The position numbers and the translations under genes were made by a program. From assembly GCA_034003245.1 (NCBI GenBank), contig JAVEYY010000027.1, positions 1 to 64,000 of the forward strand: a DNA stretch of 64,000 nucleotides, given 5' to 3'. This document shows, one piece after another, positions 62,380 through 64,000 of the stretch. This stretch comes from Perlabentimonas sp034003245 (GTDB taxonomy: Bacteria > Bacteroidota > Bacteroidia > Bacteroidales > Tenuifilaceae). Below the pieces are notes generated by a model, which searched no databases, was not told the DNA's origin, and worked only from the letters and a program-made list of their open reading frames with translations. Position 1 is the first letter of the stretch. Every line of letters begins with the position of its first letter.

Positions 62380-64000
62380 GTGAAAGAGGCAAAACTAGAA
62401 GAAACCCTTATCAAGCAACTTACAGAGTTGAAGTACAACTATCGCCCTGATATAGTTGACCGCAAAACGCTTGAACAAAACTTCAAAACAAAGTTTGAAG
62501 CACTTAACCGTGTAAATCTGACTGAAAGTGAATTTTTGCGTTTACGAGAGGAAATAATTAACCCTGATGTTTTTGCAGCATCAAAAATGCTTCGTGAACG
62601 AAATTATTTTCAGCGTGAAGATGGAACGCCATTGCATTACACTTTGGTAAACATCAAAGATTGGTGTAAAAATGACTATGAAGTTATCAATCAATTGCGA
62701 ATCAACACCGAAAACAGCAATCACCGCTATGATGTTATTTTATTGATTAACGGCTTGCCAGTTGTACAAATTGAATTAAAGAAAATTGACATTTCTCCAC
62801 GCAAAGCAATGCAGCAAATTGTGGATTATAAAAATGACTTAGGAAACGGATATAGCAATACGTTGATGTGTTTTATGCAGTTGTTTATTGTAAGCAACAG
62901 CAATCGGACTTACTATTTTGCCAACAATAAAAACCAACATTTCGCTTTTAATGCCGATGAGCAGTTTCTGCCTATTTACGAATTAGCAGAAGAAAACAAT
63001 AAGAAGGTTAATTATCTGGAAGAGTTTACCGATAAGTTCCTTAAAAAATGTACACTTGGCGAAATGATTAGCAAGTATATGGTTCTGGTCGAAAGCGAAC
63101 AGAAATTACTTGTAATGCGGCCTTATCAGATTTATGCAGTAAAAGCAATTGAAAATTGCGTAAACCAAAACAGAGGAAACGGATATATCTGGCACACAAC
63201 AGGAAGTGGAAAAACATTAACTTCTTTTAAAGCATCAACATTACTCAAAGGTAATAATGAAATAGAAAAATGCTTGTTTGTGGTTGACCGCAAAGACCTT
63301 GACCGACAAACACGAGAAGAATTTAATAAATTTCAAGAAGGAAGTGTTGAAGAAAATACCAATACTGAAACATTAGTTAGGCGTTTACTTTCGACCGACT
63401 ATGCCGATAAAGTAATTGTTACCACCATTCAAAAATTAGGACTAGCCTTAGATGGCACATACAAAAACCCTTCGACAGGGCTCAGGGCAAGGAATTACAA
63501 AGAACGTTTAGAACCACTACGCCATAAGCGAATGGTTTTCATATTTGACGAGTGTCACCGTTCACAGTTTGGCGATAATCATAAAGCGATAAAAGAGTTT
63601 TTTCCAAATGCTCAGTTGTTTGGTTTTACAGGAACTCCAATTTTCGAAGAGAATTCAAGCATTACAATACGTGAGGGAATAAATGAATATTATAAGACAA
63701 CTGAGAGTATATTTGAAAAACAATTACACGCCTATACTATAACGCACGCCATTGACGATAAAAATGTGCTTCGTTTCCATATTGATTATTTCAAGGGAAA
63801 AGGAAATCATAATCCAAAGCCAGGTGAACCCATTGCTCAACAAGCAGTAGTTGAAGCCATTTTGGATAAACACGATGCAGCAACCAATTCAAGGCGGTTT
63901 AATGCAATTTTAGCCACCGCTTCTATTAATAACGCTATTCAATTTTATCAGTTATTCAAAGAAATTCAAAAGAAGAAACAAACCGAAAATCCATACTATA
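62380..64000 (+). CDS. hsdR: type I restriction enzyme R subunit, partial (5' end only)
   Basis: The frame is open from a GTG at 62380 to the window edge, about 540 residues of an expected 1000 or so. The N-terminal nuclease core shows YDVILLINGLPVVQIELKK (the D and ExK of the PD-(D/E)xK fold). The SF2 motor shows Walker A HTTGSGKT, the DECH box in FIFDECHRSQFG and motif III FTGTP. The HsdM and HsdS genes are presumably beyond the window. An extra segment, NPSTGLRARN, before YKERLEPL comes from an inserted palindromic repeat; the frame stays open. No promoter or partner gene lies upstream on the same strand. Confidence 0.93.
   Translation, partial: MKEAKLEETLIKQLTELKYNYRPDIVDRKTLEQNFKTKFEALNRVNLTESEFLRLREEIINPDVFAASKMLRERNYFQREDGTPLHYTLVNIKDWCKNDYEVINQLRINTENSNHRYDVILLINGLPVVQIELKKIDISPRKAMQQIVDYKNDLGNGYSNTLMCFMQLFIVSNSNRTYYFANNKNQHFAFNADEQFLPIYELAEENNKKVNYLEEFTDKFLKKCTLGEMISKYMVLVESEQKLLVMRPYQIYAVKAIENCVNQNRGNGYIWHTTGSGKTLTSFKASTLLKGNNEIEKCLFVVDRKDLDRQTREEFNKFQEGSVEENTNTETLVRRLLSTDYADKVIVTTIQKLGLALDGTYKNPSTGLRARNYKERLEPLRHKRMVFIFDECHRSQFGDNHKAIKEFFPNAQLFGFTGTPIFEENSSITIREGINEYYKTTESIFEKQLHAYTITHAIDDKNVLRFHIDYFKGKGNHNPKPGEPIAQQAVVEAILDKHDAATNSRRFNAILATASINNAIQFYQLFKEIQKKKQTENPYY
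63460..63501 (+). repeat. palindromic repeat inserted in hsdR with 6-bp duplication
   Basis: CCCTTCGACAGGGCTCAGGG (63468-63487), sharing the core TTCGACAGG-CTCAG with the intergenic palindromes at 52992 and 58483, lies inside the coding region. TACAAA flanks it on both sides (63460-63465 and 63496-63501), exactly 36 bases apart. It adds 12 codons without breaking the frame. Confidence 0.7.

Overview
The window comes from the chromosome of a bacterium of the phylum Bacteroidota, most likely Bacteroidales-like. The evidence is the gene content (rbfA beside a LolE/FtsX-type permease, a Bacteroidetes-type TraR/DksA protein beside lspA and ileS, a 1146-residue IleRS, Wzi-type capsule protein, many lipoproteins). 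Repeated TAnnTTTG -7 promoter boxes and the lack of strong Shine-Dalgarno sites agree with this. The octaheme cytochrome points to an anaerobic or facultative respiratory life. No rRNA, tRNA, CRISPR array or transposase gene was found.

Layout. 0.2-7.3 kb: housekeeping (Xaa-Pro aminopeptidase; ispD, lspA, dksA-like, ileS on the minus strand). 7.4-11.9 kb: VanZ-like protein, a HigBA-type toxin-antitoxin locus whose toxin has decayed, a Na/Pi cotransporter with a periplasmic Ig-like domain, and a MarC-family protein. 12-20 kb: a tight minus-strand run reading octaheme cytochrome c, cytochrome b561-like subunit, double-rhodanese lipoprotein, two YeeE/YedE sulfur-transport halves (one fused to a rhodanese domain), membrane-anchored rhodanese, Wzi-like capsule protein and sugar transferase. 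20-33 kb: an AAA ATPase, two hybrid histidine kinases, an MscS channel, an exported unknown, a large ABCG-like transporter with an added N-terminal sensor part, and a lipoprotein. 33-51 kb: dnaG, a giant outer-membrane barrel, metK (with a SAM-II riboswitch), a class A penicillin-binding protein, a dual-ATPase ABC protein, a LolE-like permease, a methyltransferase, rbfA, a biotin carboxyltransferase, accA and accD. 51.5-52.9 kb: a GH28 lipoprotein. 53-64 kb: an AT-rich accessory region with an AbiE toxin-antitoxin pair, a Bro-N/Fic fusion, small exported proteins, many non-coding repeats, and the start of a type I restriction subunit HsdR that runs off the window.

The strongest candidate for an undescribed system is the 14.2-20.0 kb sulfur/cytochrome operon. 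Three neighbouring proteins that carry exported rhodanese domains (a lipoprotein, a YeeE fusion and a membrane-anchored protein) all end in the same tetrapeptide RGGC, encoded by different codons. Two of the four rhodanese domains have lost the catalytic cysteine. I infer that the C-terminal cysteine may act as a mobile sulfur acceptor between the octaheme cytochrome, the rhodaneses and the YeeE transporter.

Other structures that ordinary gene calls miss are a SAM-II riboswitch in front of metK, duplicated operators in the AbiE locus, a palindrome over the HigBA promoter, a 178-bp MITE with 9-bp target duplications, an in-frame palindromic repeat inside hsdR, a 16-unit 21-bp tandem array and a duplicated 94-bp structured element.
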